Shown here: piece after piece, positions 51,903-61,229 of the stretch
How positions within the stretch are numbered: the first letter of the stretch is position 1
How the letters are laid out: every line of letters begins with the position of its first letter
Assembly: GCA_965237765.1 (NCBI GenBank)
Contig: OZ250157.1
Coordinates: 2,604,001 to 2,668,000, forward strand
Length of the DNA: 64,000 nt
Direction: 5' to 3'
From: WTGJ01 sp965237765
GTDB taxonomy: Bacteria > Chloroflexota > Anaerolineae > Aggregatilineales > Phototrophicaceae
The notes under the pieces: generated by a model
Database searches by the model: none
What the model saw: only the letters and a program-made list of their open reading frames with translations
What the model was told of the DNA's origin: nothing
Translations under genes and position numbers: made by a program

Positions 51903-54900
51903 CTTATTTCTTCTTCCAGTAGCACATTGCCACTCCCCACATACTGTGACAACTCCCTGAACAAATCGTCGCAAACCCGCGTGCGTGCGCGGGGGAATCG
52001 CAAATCTTGCCTCCGCTTGCCCCAGCACAACTGGATCAAATAAGTATCCTCGCCTTCGTAGCTACGCAGAATTTCATTGACCTTGCGCAACAGACGCTCA
52101 TTCTGCTGCGCGTCTTCCACGAGTTGCAACTTCACTAGCAACTTCCGCGCTCCCGCCATTTTCGTTGGCTTCTCCAGCATGCGCTCTACTGCCGGCGCCG
52201 GCGGCTGGCTTTCACCATTGAGGAAGATCTCAAGATCGCGGCGCAACGTCTCGACGATGATCTGTGAGTTTCTGCCAGCATCTTGCGCGGCATTCTGTCC
52301 GTCGGCATCTCTGCTATTAAAGCCGCGGCCCGTCTCATAGCGACCGATAACGAGTACGATATCCCCTTCGCTCAGTGGCTGTTCCGCCTCTTCAAATTGC
52401 GCTTGTAATTGCTGCCAAGTGCGCGGGAATATGACCAACTCAATCGTTTCGGCGCTCTCGTGCCAGCATTCCAGCTGCATCACGCACATTGTATTGTCAC
52501 TGCGCGTTAAAACGCGACGCATAGATAGAATTTCTCCAGCGACGCGCACGTCCTGCCCATTCTGCCCATCCCTAAGCAGGTTGTGCAACACATGAGGATT
52601 GCTCTGAGCAATGGCGGCGGCATAACGCTCTACTGGCCGGCCGGTCACGTAAACCCCAAGCAGTTCTTTTTCCCAGCGCAGCAACTGCCGTGGATCGAGC
52701 GCTGGCGCTTCCGGCAAATCTTCCAGCGCATCCACCGCTCCGCCTGATTCGCCAAACATATTCGCCTGCCCGATTTCAGCGTCGCGGTGCTGCGTGCTGC
52801 TCGCCTGGATGATACGCCCGACTGAAGCCAGCAACGTCGCTCGTTCTCCCAGGTCACCAAGCGCGCCCACTCGTACCAAGTTCTCGAGAGAGCGTTTCGG
52901 AAATTGGCGCAGATCCACCCGCGTGCAAAAATCCGACAAATTGACGAATGGCTGCTCGCCGCGCGCTTCCACGATGCGCTGCAAACCGACGATGCTGACA
53001 TTTTTGATCGCTGCCAGACCGAAGCGAATGCTACGTCCTTCGCCTTCGGCCGCGCTCTGGATATCAAAATCCAACTCACTCTTGTTGACTTCGGGCGGCA
53101 GAACTTCGAGGCCGCGCTGCTTGCATTCATAAAGCAGCTGCGCGACCTTTTCGTGATCGTTGCTATGGACGGAGAGCATCGCCGCCATATACTCGTATGG
53201 GTAATTCGTCTTGAGAAAAGCGGTCTGCACAGTGATGACGGCGTAATCGGCAGCGTGCGCCTTGTTGAAACCATAATTGGCGAAGAATTCGATGTCTGCA
53301 AAGACTTTCGCCGAGGTAGCCTCATCGATGCCATGCCGCGGGCCGCGCTCAAGGAAAGTGTTGCGGTGCAATTGCAGTTCAGCTTCGTCCTTCTTGGAAA
53401 TTGCCTTGCGCATCAAATCCGCCTCGCCCGGCTCATAACCGAATAGCTCACTGGCGATTTGGATGATTTGCTCCTGGTAGACCATGATGCCGAAGGTTTC
53501 TTCCAAGTAGGGCTTCATGCGCTCGTGGTGATAGGTGATGGGTTCGTTGCCGCGCAAGCGGGCGTTATAGGTCGGGATATAATCCATCGGTCCGGGGCGA
53601 TATAGGGCGATGGCGGCAACGATGTGTTCGAAGCGCGTCGGGCGCATGCCGCGCAACATTTGCTGCATGCCCTCGCTCTCGATTTGAAACACCCCCACTG
53701 TCTCGCCACGCCCGATTGCCGCGAAGGTCTCGCGCAACATCGCGTCTTCCTCATCATCGCCGCTGGGGCGAATCGGGATGTTGTTGATGTCATAGTGGCG
53801 CCCGTGGTATTTCGCGATGAGGTCACAGGCGCGCCGCATGATAGTGAGTGTGGATAAGCCAAGAAAGTCAATTTTTAGGAGCCCGATGGATTCGCAGGTC
53901 TCCATCGGGAATTGCGTGATCGCTTTCAATGCGCCACCGCTGGGGTCTTTGCCAGTGATGCGGTGCAGCGGCAAATATTCCACCAGCGGCCTATCGGCGA
54001 CGATGACACCCGCCGCGTGCGTGGAGGCGTGCCGGCTCACTCCTTGCAACGAGGCCGCTGTATCCAATACACGCTTCACCACACTTTCACTCTGGTAAAG
54101 CGTTTTCAACTCCGGCGTGCGCTCGACGTAATCAGCGATGGGCCGTTGGCGAATTTCTTGCGGGATCAGCCGGGCGGATCGGTCGATGAGGCTGGCGGGC
54201 GCATCCAACACCCGCCCCACATCGCGCACCGCCGCACGCGCGCCCAGCGTGCCGAAAGTGATAATGGCCGCCACGCGCTCTTCGCCATATTTTTGTACCG
54301 TATAGGCGATCATCTCACCGCGGCGGTCATCCGGATAATCCAGGTCGATATCAGGCATCGTTACGCGTGCAGGGTTCAGGAATCGCTCGAAGAGTAAGCC
54401 ATGCTCGATGGGGTCAATATTCGTGATGCCGAGCACGTAAGCCACGAGGCTGCTGGCGCCAGAGCCGCGCACATTCCACCAAATATCGGCGTAGCGCGCG
54501 TATTCGCAGAGATCCCATACAAGTAGGAAATACGGCGCGAAGCCCATGCGGAAGACCATCCTGAGCTCGTAATCGAGGCGTTGGCGGTAGTTCGGGTCAT
54601 TCGCATGGCGTCCAAAGCGCCACTCCATCCCCAGCTCGCACAGATATCGCAGATAACTTTCTTCATCGTAACCAGCGGGAACGGGGAATTGCGGCAAATG
54701 GTAACCGCTGCTATCCAACTGAACATCACAACGCTCTGCAATGAGCAATGTGTTCGTCAGCGCGTCTGGTAATTCGCCAAATTTCTGCCACATCTCCGCT
54801 GGCGATGCGAGGTAGTAGCTTGCATCGGACATGCGCATGCGATTGCTTTGCGATTTGAGTGTGCTGGTTTGAATGCAGAGCAGCGTGTCGTGTGGGTCGT

Positions 54901-55552
54901 GGTCTTCCTGGCGCACATAATGTACGTCGTTGGTGGCGAGCAAGCCAAGCGGACGGGAGCCCCGGCTCTCAGCGACGAGCCACTGGTTGACGCGTCGCAA
55001 CTCTTCAATCTCATGCTGCTGCAACTCGAGGAAGAAATTATCATCGCCAAATACATCGGCATACCAATGCATATGCTGGCGGGCTTCCTCCTCTCGTCCT
55101 TCCAGCACCAATTGCGGGATTTCGCCGGCCAGGCAACTGCTGGTGGCGATAAGACCATCGACATGCTCCGCCAGGATTTCGCGGTCCAGCCTCGGATGGT
55201 AGAAATGCCCCTCAAGCTGGGCAATGCTCGCCAGACGGAGCAGATTCTGATAGCCTGTCCGGTTTTTCGCGAGTAGCAGCAGGTGCGCGGCTTTGCGGTC
55301 GCGCTGCGGGTCGCGGTCGTGTCGGCTGCGCGGCGCCAAATAAGCTTCCATGCCAATGATCGGGCGGATATCGGCGGCGCGGCAAGCGCGGTAGAAATCC
55401 ATCACGCCATACATCGCGCCGTGGTCGGTGATTGCGAGGGCAGGCATCCCCAGCTCGACCGCCCTGCTCACGAGCGCGTCGATCTTGCTCAGGCCATCCA
55501 GCAGTGAGAATTCGCTATGGACATGCAAATGCACAAAATTCTTGTTTCCCAT
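51899..55552 (-). CDS. dnaE: DNA polymerase III alpha subunit
   Basis: Replicative polymerase, 1217 residues from ATG 55552 with AGGAG five bases upstream. Order: PHP domain (HLHVHSEFSLLDG, ITDHGAMYG, GMEAYLAP, NDVHY), polymerase palm with catalytic Asps in PDIDLDYPDDRR (near residues 398-408), fingers, helix-hairpin-helix region, and an OB fold (VRVAGEILSMRRV). The metal-binding residues of the PHP domain look intact, unlike E. coli, so it may have proofreading activity. Size and order are normal for DnaE1. The -10 (TATCAT, minus) lies at 55577-55582. Confidence 0.96.
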   Translation of the reverse strand: MGNKNFVHLHVHSEFSLLDGLSKIDALVSRAVELGMPALAITDHGAMYGVMDFYRACRAADIRPIIGMEAYLAPRSRHDRDPQRDRKAAHLLLLAKNRTGYQNLLRLASIAQLEGHFYHPRLDREILAEHVDGLIATSSCLAGEIPQLVLEGREEEARQHMHWYADVFGDDNFFLELQQHEIEELRRVNQWLVAESRGSRPLGLLATNDVHYVRQEDHDPHDTLLCIQTSTLKSQSNRMRMSDASYYLASPAEMWQKFGELPDALTNTLLIAERCDVQLDSSGYHLPQFPVPAGYDEESYLRYLCELGMEWRFGRHANDPNYRQRLDYELRMVFRMGFAPYFLLVWDLCEYARYADIWWNVRGSGASSLVAYVLGITNIDPIEHGLLFERFLNPARVTMPDIDLDYPDDRRGEMIAYTVQKYGEERVAAIITFGTLGARAAVRDVGRVLDAPASLIDRSARLIPQEIRQRPIADYVERTPELKTLYQSESVVKRVLDTAASLQGVSRHASTHAAGVIVADRPLVEYLPLHRITGKDPSGGALKAITQFPMETCESIGLLKIDFLGLSTLTIMRRACDLIAKYHGRHYDINNIPIRPSGDDEEDAMLRETFAAIGRGETVGVFQIESEGMQQMLRGMRPTRFEHIVAAIALYRPGPMDYIPTYNARLRGNEPITYHHERMKPYLEETFGIMVYQEQIIQIASELFGYEPGEADLMRKAISKKDEAELQLHRNTFLERGPRHGIDEATSAKVFADIEFFANYGFNKAHAADYAVITVQTAFLKTNYPYEYMAAMLSVHSNDHEKVAQLLYECKQRGLEVLPPEVNKSELDFDIQSAAEGEGRSIRFGLAAIKNVSIVGLQRIVEARGEQPFVNLSDFCTRVDLRQFPKRSLENLVRVGALGDLGERATLLASVGRIIQASSTQHRDAEIGQANMFGESGGAVDALEDLPEAPALDPRQLLRWEKELLGVYVTGRPVERYAAAIAQSNPHVLHNLLRDGQNGQDVRVAGEILSMRRVLTRSDNTMCVMQLECWHESAETIELVIFPRTWQQLQAQFEEAEQPLSEGDIVLVIGRYETGRGFNSRDADGQNAAQDAGRNSQIIVETLRRDLEIFLNGESQPPAPAVERMLEKPTKMAGARKLLVKLQLVEDAQQNERLLRKVNEILRSYEGEDTYLIQLCWGKRRQDLRFPRARTRVCDDLFRELSQYVGSGNVLLEEEIS

Positions 55553-55575
55553 CACGCTCCTCAACAGCCACGTCT

Positions 55576-55627
55576 CATGATAGCGCGCGGGCGAGCATAG
55601 AGGAAAGATGAGCCTTCGGCTATCATG
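55576..55627. promoter_or_regulatory. Inverted repeat with divergent -10 elements for dnaE (-) and fpg (+)
   Basis: CATGATAGC at 55576-55584 and GCTATCATG at 55619-55627 are perfect inverted 9-mers with 34 nt between. Each contains TATCAT reading outward: 25 nt ahead of the dnaE ATG, and 6 nt ahead of the fpg ATG at 55633 (leaderless spacing). The arms could also bind a dimeric regulator. The rest of the gap shows nothing else. Confidence 0.45.
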
Positions 55628-55632
55628 CTTTC

Positions 55633-56841
55633 ATGCCAGAATTGCCAGAGGTGGAGAGCGTCATCCGCGGCCTGCGTGGCGAGTTGATCGGGCGGCGCTT
55701 GCTCAATTTGGATTGCTTCTGGGAGCGCACCCTCAGCGACGAGACCGCGTCCGGGTTCGCAGCGGCGATCCGAGGACGCGAAATCCGCTCGCTCACTCGT
55801 CGGGCGAAATACATCGTCATCCACACCGATACTGCAGCAATCGTCATACACTTGCGCATGACGGGAAGGCTATACATAAGCGAGCCAGGCGCGCAGCAGG
55901 AAGCCGACCGCTGGCTGCGCGTTTCCTTCTCGCTCGACAATGGCCGCCAACTGCGCTTCTCCGATTTACGTAAATTTGGTCGCATATATTGGGTGGAGGA
56001 ATTGACGGCTTTCTTCGCGCATCTCGGGCCAGAACCTCTATCCGATGCCTTCGACTTGGCATATTTGCGCACCGAATGCGCGCGCCGGCATAAATCGCTT
56101 AAGGCTCTGCTGCTCGACCAGGAAATCGTCGCCGGAATCGGCAATATCTATGCGGACGAGACCTGTTTTCTAGCGGGCGTGCATCCCACGCGGCGCGCCA
56201 ACACCCTCACTGCGGGAGAAAGCGCGCGTTTGTACCGCTACATCCGCGATGTGTTACGCTACGCCATTCGCTACGAAGGCGCCAGTTTCCAATGGTATCG
56301 TAAGCCGGATGGCAGCAGCGGCAACGTCCAGACACATTTTTACGTCTTCAACCGTGCCGGCGAACCCTGCCGAAATTGCGCTACGCCAATCGTGAAGATA
56401 CGCCACGGCGGTCGTGGCACGCATTTCTGCCCTAGCTGCCAACCACTACTTGACAATTCCGCTGTGGCCTTAAGCGTTCACCCAGCGCTCATCGAGTGTC
56501 CGCAGGGTGAATCGGCCATCGATCTCGACGGCGCGACAAGCTGGGCGCGCCGCGTCGTGTGGGAAGATGAGAATCGCCTCGCGCTCCTGCGCCCATCGCT
56601 GCCAGGCACGTTTATTCTCCAGCGTATGCAACGGTTCCACGTCGTATGCCGTCATCCAGCCGAGGTGCTCAAAATGAATGGCCAGGCTCGCCAAATCGCA
56701 TACGAATCCCAGATGCGCGCCCCCACCGCTGACGCGCACGCTCATATGCCCCGGCGTGTGCCCGCGCGTGACGATGCCTTCTACATTCGGCAGAATTTCG
56801 CTGTCGCCCTCGAGCAGCTGCAACCGACCTTGCTCATATAG
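55633..56841 (+). CDS. fpg: Formamidopyrimidine-DNA glycosylase with abnormal C-terminal tail
   Basis: Removes oxidised purines (8-oxoguanine) and nicks abasic sites. Normal Fpg residues 1-273: N-terminal Pro-Glu nucleophile (MPELPE), Lys in RRAKYIV, HLRMTGRL, LDQEIVAGIGNIYADE and the zinc finger CRNC...CPSC with GGRGTHFC. Homologues stop right after the finger (about 56450). Here the frame continues 128 residues to 56841, and from 56470 it is antisense to the MBL gene. A TGA at 56451-56453 one frame over would end the protein exactly where expected, so a one-base indel (real or sequencing) is likely. ATG 55633 lies 6 nt after a TATCAT. Confidence 0.88.
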   Translation: MPELPEVESVIRGLRGELIGRRLLNLDCFWERTLSDETASGFAAAIRGREIRSLTRRAKYIVIHTDTAAIVIHLRMTGRLYISEPGAQQEADRWLRVSFSLDNGRQLRFSDLRKFGRIYWVEELTAFFAHLGPEPLSDAFDLAYLRTECARRHKSLKALLLDQEIVAGIGNIYADETCFLAGVHPTRRANTLTAGESARLYRYIRDVLRYAIRYEGASFQWYRKPDGSSGNVQTHFYVFNRAGEPCRNCATPIVKIRHGGRGTHFCPSCQPLLDNSAVALSVHPALIECPQGESAIDLDGATSWARRVVWEDENRLALLRPSLPGTFILQRMQRFHVVCRHPAEVLKMNGQARQIAYESQMRAPTADAHAHMPRRVPARDDAFYIRQNFAVALEQLQPTLLI

Positions 56842-57333
56842 CGGCGTGAAATTCTCTGCCAAATAGGTCGCGCGTGTGCGTTCGTTTGGTTGCGAGGCAT
56901 CCCGAAATTCCCGCTCTTGGGTGTAATAGGTGGCGTTCGGGAAACTCGCGACGAGTTGCCCGCGCTCATCATAATGTGTGTTGCCGCCGGCATGGTCAAG
57001 ATGCAAATGCGTGCAGATCACCGTATCCACCTCATCCGCGATCACACCCAGCGCGGTCAGTACTTCCAGTAGCCCCCCTGATGGCCGCTCCAGATGCCAT
57101 TGCGCCTGTTGCTTGGGGGAGACTTTATAACCCATCCCCGTATCCACCACAACAATATGCCCATGACCACGCAAGAGCAAACAGGTCTCAGCGAAGGGGA
57201 TCAGGTTGTTCTCGTCGGGGGAAACGAGCCGTTGCCATAGCGCCTTAGGCACGAGGCCAAAGGCACCGCCGCCATCCATGCGCAGCCAACAATCGTTGAT
57301 TAAATCAACACGCCATTCGCCAAGCTGGAACAT
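56470..57333 (-). CDS. MBL-fold metallo-hydrolase
   Basis: 287 residues from ATG 57333, 2 nt after the secA stop; the longer frame to 57429 lies in secA. Metallo-beta-lactamase fold with THLHLDHAGG (the HxHxDH metal motif), VVDTGMGYKV before it, RGHTPGHMSV and FPHD ligands after. Closest in style to the lactonase/quinoprotein-like hydrolases that act on small esters; substrate unknown. Coupled to secA. Its 3' half is antisense to the fpg tail. Confidence 0.88.
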   Translation of the reverse strand: MFQLGEWRVDLINDCWLRMDGGGAFGLVPKALWQRLVSPDENNLIPFAETCLLLRGHGHIVVVDTGMGYKVSPKQQAQWHLERPSGGLLEVLTALGVIADEVDTVICTHLHLDHAGGNTHYDERGQLVASFPNATYYTQEREFRDASQPNERTRATYLAENFTPLYEQGRLQLLEGDSEILPNVEGIVTRGHTPGHMSVRVSGGGAHLGFVCDLASLAIHFEHLGWMTAYDVEPLHTLENKRAWQRWAQEREAILIFPHDAARPACRAVEIDGRFTLRTLDERWVNA

Positions 57334-57335
57334 GC

Positions 57336-60143
57336 TCAGCCCCGACCCGCCGTCGCCCGCGCTTTCTGCCCATCGGCGTGGTCTTGCCGCATGTGGCATT
57401 GCTTGTATTTCTTGCCACTGCCACACCAACAGGGGTCGTTGCGGCCGATTTTGTTTTGGGCGCGCACAGGCTCGGGGCGCGCGGACTCAGCACCGTTGCT
57501 GAGCGTGGGGCGCAGGGCGCGCATCTGTCTTAGCTTCGGCAACGCCACGTTGACATGCACAAGAAAGATATCTCGTAGCGCTTGTTGGTTGGCGGCGTCT
57601 TGCATCTCGCGGAACATTGAAAAGGCTTCGCGCTGGTATTCCACGAGCGGGTCGCGCTGGGCGATCGCCATCAGGCCGATTCCTTCGCGTAGGATATCGA
57701 GGTCGGTCAGGTGCTGCTGCCAGTGCTGGTCGATGGCGCGCAACATGACGATGCGCTCTGCCTTGGCCATCAAGCCCGGCTCTTGGCCTTCGAGGAAATC
57801 CGCTTTTGCTTCATACACGCGCTGGCCTGCCGCCACCAACATCATCAGTATTTCCCCCGGTGGCGTTCGAGCCAGGCTATCTGGCGATATCTCCTGCGGC
57901 ACCGGGAAGACGGTGAAGAGCCGACGGTGGAGCGCGTCATGATCGATCTCGCTCGCCACAGCATCTTCATCGACGAAATTCTCGCAGGCGCCTTCAATCG
58001 CATCCGCCAGCAACTCGAGATAAGAATCGCGCAGGCTATCTGCGGCCAACAACTCGCGGCGTTTCGAGTAGATCACCGCGCGCTGCTTGTTCACCACGTC
58101 GTCATAGTCCAGCACGCGCTTACGAATGTCAAAATTGTGCCCTTCGACTCGTACCTGCGCTTGTTCCAACGACTTCGTGATCAATCGATGCTCGAGCGGC
58201 TGATCATCATCCGTATTCGCCCAGGTCATGAATTTCCGGACACGGTCGCCCGCAAAACGTCGGAATAGCTCGTCCTCCAGGCTGAGGAAAAAGCGCGTTT
58301 CGCCGGGGTCACCTTGCCGCCCGGATCGGCCGCGTAGCTGATTGTCGATGCGGCGGGCATCGTGGCGCTCTGTGCCGAGCACATACAAACCACCCGCTGC
58401 CAAAACTTGCGCACGCCCTTCGGCGCATTCCGCCTCCGCAGCCTTCATGGCCGCAGACCATTCCCGCGTCTCCAGTTTCGAGATTTCGCCGCTGGATTTA
58501 CGCAAGCGCTCCCGGGCGATACCTTCCGGGTTGCCACCCAAAAGGATATCCACACCGCGTCCGGCCATATTCGTCGCGATGGTCACAGAACCGACGCTGC
58601 CGGCTTGCGCGATGATGGTCGCCTCGCGCTCATGCTGCTTGGCGTTGAGTATGTTGTGCGGTATTCCCGCGCGACTCAAGCGCCGACCGAGCACTTCGGA
58701 AGTCTCGATCGCGACTGTGCCAACCAGCACCGGCTGCCCACGCTCATGGCGCTCCCGGATCTCTTGAACGACGGCGCGCCACTTCGCCTCTTGCGTCATG
58801 TAAATGAAATCCGGTTCGTCGGCGCGGATGACCGACTCATGCGTGGGTATGGCGACTGTTTCCAGCTCGTAAATTTTCTCAAATTCTTCGGATTCGGTGA
58901 GGGCCGTGCCCGTCATCCCCGCCAGCTTTTCGTACATACGGAAGTAATTTTGAAAGGTGATGGTCGCCAGCGTCATGTTTTCGCGGCGCACCTGCAGGCC
59001 TTCCTTTGCCTCAATCGCCTGGTGCAAGCCTTCGGAAAACCGTCTCCCATACATCATACGACCAGTGAAATCATCGACGATGATCACCTGCCCATTCTGT
59101 ACGACGTATTCTACGTCCCGTTGGTAAAGCGTTTGCGCACGCAGGCAATTATCCAGATACGGGATCATGCGCGAGTGCTGCGGATGGTAAAGCTGGTCAA
59201 TACCCAGTATGCGCTCAACCTTGAGGACACCCGCCTCGGTCAGATAAGCGTTGCGCTCCTGCTCGTCGATGATGAAATCGCCATCTGGCTCACGCTCCTC
59301 ATCCTCGACGCTCGCCTCGCTGCTGCGCTTGAGCTGCTTGACGATTCGCGCGAAGGTGCGGTAATCATCTGCCGGCGCTTCGGCGCTACCGGAGATGATG
59401 AGCGGCGTGCGCGCTTCGTCGATGAGGATGTTATCCACCTCGTCGATGATGGCGAAATTCAAACGTCCCTGCTGCACCATCTGCTCATGCGAATAGACCA
59501 TGTTGTCGCGCAGGTAATCGAAGCCGAATTCATTATTAGTGCCATAGGTAATATCGCAGGCGTAGGCTTCCTGGCGCGAAATGGGACGCAGGTGTTGGTA
59601 GCGATCATCTTCAGAGGTGAATCCTGGGTCGTAGCGGTAAGAGCCGGCGTCGCCACTCGGGCCGGCGTTTTGGATAACGCCCGCGCTCAACCCCAGGAAT
59701 TCGTAGACCGGCCCCATCATTTGCAGCCCGACCTTGCTGAGATAATCGTTCGGTGTGACGAGGTGCGTCCCCTGGCCGGCGAGCGTGTTCAAATAAAGAG
59801 GCAGCGTGGCGACGAGCGTCTTCCCCTCTCCTGTTTTCATCTCCGCAATTTTACCCGCGTGCAAGACGATGCCGCCGATCAATTGAACATCATATTGACG
59901 CAGACCGATGGTGCGGACTGCCGCCTCACGCACCAAGGCGAAGGCCTCTACGAGCAATTCATCCAGCGTCTCGCCATTGGAATGGCGTTCGCGCAAAGCG
60001 ACGGAATGCGCGCGCAGCTCCTCGTCGCTTTGCTTTTTTAGCGCTTCTTCCTGGGCGTTGATTCGCTCGACGACCTTACGATATTCGGCCATCTGCCGCG
60101 CCACTGGATCGCCAAAAACCCGTTTCGTTATGTCCTTAAGCAT
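57336..60143 (-). CDS. secA: Protein translocase subunit SecA
   Basis: Motor ATPase of the Sec pathway, 935 residues. Walker A MKTGEGKT, the DEVDNILIDEARTPLIISG helicase motif, PNDYL and GTNNEFGFDYLRDN, and TNMAGRGVDILLGGNP. The C-terminal zinc-binding tail CWCGSGKKYKQCH (SecB and ribosome contact in other bacteria) is present. The ribosome site is weak. An extended -10 on the minus strand lies at 60182-60190, giving a leader of about 33 nt. Confidence 0.97.
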   Translation of the reverse strand: MLKDITKRVFGDPVARQMAEYRKVVERINAQEEALKKQSDEELRAHSVALRERHSNGETLDELLVEAFALVREAAVRTIGLRQYDVQLIGGIVLHAGKIAEMKTGEGKTLVATLPLYLNTLAGQGTHLVTPNDYLSKVGLQMMGPVYEFLGLSAGVIQNAGPSGDAGSYRYDPGFTSEDDRYQHLRPISRQEAYACDITYGTNNEFGFDYLRDNMVYSHEQMVQQGRLNFAIIDEVDNILIDEARTPLIISGSAEAPADDYRTFARIVKQLKRSSEASVEDEEREPDGDFIIDEQERNAYLTEAGVLKVERILGIDQLYHPQHSRMIPYLDNCLRAQTLYQRDVEYVVQNGQVIIVDDFTGRMMYGRRFSEGLHQAIEAKEGLQVRRENMTLATITFQNYFRMYEKLAGMTGTALTESEEFEKIYELETVAIPTHESVIRADEPDFIYMTQEAKWRAVVQEIRERHERGQPVLVGTVAIETSEVLGRRLSRAGIPHNILNAKQHEREATIIAQAGSVGSVTIATNMAGRGVDILLGGNPEGIARERLRKSSGEISKLETREWSAAMKAAEAECAEGRAQVLAAGGLYVLGTERHDARRIDNQLRGRSGRQGDPGETRFFLSLEDELFRRFAGDRVRKFMTWANTDDDQPLEHRLITKSLEQAQVRVEGHNFDIRKRVLDYDDVVNKQRAVIYSKRRELLAADSLRDSYLELLADAIEGACENFVDEDAVASEIDHDALHRRLFTVFPVPQEISPDSLARTPPGEILMMLVAAGQRVYEAKADFLEGQEPGLMAKAERIVMLRAIDQHWQQHLTDLDILREGIGLMAIAQRDPLVEYQREAFSMFREMQDAANQQALRDIFLVHVNVALPKLRQMRALRPTLSNGAESARPEPVRAQNKIGRNDPCWCGSGKKYKQCHMRQDHADGQKARATAGRG

Positions 60144-60144
60144 T

Positions 60145-60153
60145 TGCTATATT
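60145..60153 (+). promoter_or_regulatory. Extended -10 of aldo/keto reductase gene
   Basis: TGCTATATT, with the hexamer at 60148-60153, immediately beside the secA start codon. Transcription would begin near 60160, leaving a 70-nt leader before ATG 60230. Confidence 0.4.
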
Positions 60154-60181
60154 CTCGGAGTGGTTCGGATAAGCATTTTTG

Positions 60182-60190
60182 ATTATAGCA
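60182..60190 (-). promoter_or_regulatory. Extended -10 of secA
   Basis: Minus-strand TGCTATAAT, a full match to the extended -10, predicted start near 60176. It lies inside the leader of the opposite transcript, so the two 5' ends overlap. Confidence 0.5.
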
Positions 60191-60229
60191 CAGCCGCGTC
60201 GCTGGCTTAGCAAAGGGAGAATTCCTCAG

Positions 60230-61195
60230 ATGAAATTCACCAACCTCGGCCGCACAGATTTACGGGTCAGCCGCCTCTGCCTCGGTACGATGACCTTCGG
60301 CTGGCCAGCCGATGAACGCACGTCATTCGCCATCATGGATCGCGCCTGCGATGCCGGTATCAACTTCCTGGATACAGCCGATATTTATTCCAGTTGGGTG
60401 GAGGGCCATAGAGGCGGCGAATCCGAAACCATCATCGGTCGCTGGCTGAAAGGCAAAGCGCGCGACCGCCTGGTCATCGCTACCAAGGTGCGTGGTCAGA
60501 TGTGGGAAGGTGCAGATGGCGAAGGCTTGAGCGCGGCGCACATCACACGCGCCATTGAGGATAGCCTGCGTCGCCTGCAGACCGACTACGTCGACCTCTA
60601 CCAGACACATTGGCCAGACGAGAACACGCCACTCACGGAAACCGCCGCAGCGCTTGACACTCTCGTACAATCCGGCAAAGTGCGCTACCTCGGATGTAGC
60701 AATTATCCAGCGGAATTGCTGCGCGCGGCGAACCAGGTCAGCTCGGAGAATGGCTTGGCGCGTTTCGATTGCCTGCAACCCAACTATAGCCTCCTGAAGC
60801 GTCGCGAATTTGAAGAGGAGTTGGAAGCGCTTTGCCGATCCGACGAAATCGGCGTCATCCCCTATAGCCCTTTGGCGGCCGGCTTCTTGACCGGCAAGTA
60901 CACGCGCGCCAACCGTCAGCCCGATAGCACCCGTCTCAGCAACCGCCTCATCCAACGGCTCAGCAATGATGACGACGCCTACAAAGCGTTGGATTGCCTG
61001 CGGGAAATTGCCACTCATCACGGCGCGCCCATTTCACAGATCGCCCTTGCTTGGCTACTGGCTCGACCGCACATCCACGCACCCATCATCGGCGCGCGCA
61101 CGCTGGCGCAATTGGAGGCGAGCTTGGGCGCAACGGACATCACACTGTCTGACGAAGAAATCACTCGCCTTAACGAACTGACCGCCGCCTATTAG
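60230..61195 (+). CDS. Aldo/keto reductase
   Basis: 321-residue NADPH-dependent (alpha/beta)8-barrel reductase. Start at ATG 60230 with AAAGGGAG upstream; the frame is open to 60179 but without family sequence. Tetrad elements: Asp and Tyr in DTADIYSSW, Lys in ATKVRG, His in YQTHWP. The cofactor end shows IPYSPLAAGFLTGKYT and IIGARTLAQLE. Resembles the YajO/Tas branch, acting on sugars or small carbonyls; substrate not readable. Confidence 0.9.
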   Translation: MKFTNLGRTDLRVSRLCLGTMTFGWPADERTSFAIMDRACDAGINFLDTADIYSSWVEGHRGGESETIIGRWLKGKARDRLVIATKVRGQMWEGADGEGLSAAHITRAIEDSLRRLQTDYVDLYQTHWPDENTPLTETAAALDTLVQSGKVRYLGCSNYPAELLRAANQVSSENGLARFDCLQPNYSLLKRREFEEELEALCRSDEIGVIPYSPLAAGFLTGKYTRANRQPDSTRLSNRLIQRLSNDDDAYKALDCLREIATHHGAPISQIALAWLLARPHIHAPIIGARTLAQLEASLGATDITLSDEEITRLNELTAAY

Positions 61196-61229
61196 CGATG
61201 GCGCAATGCTTGCTAAAGAAGGGGCAACG

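Noticed and set aside
58362..60041. Long + strand open frame (559 codons) opposite secA
   Set aside because: The secA reading is complete and unmistakable; the antisense translation shows no family motif.
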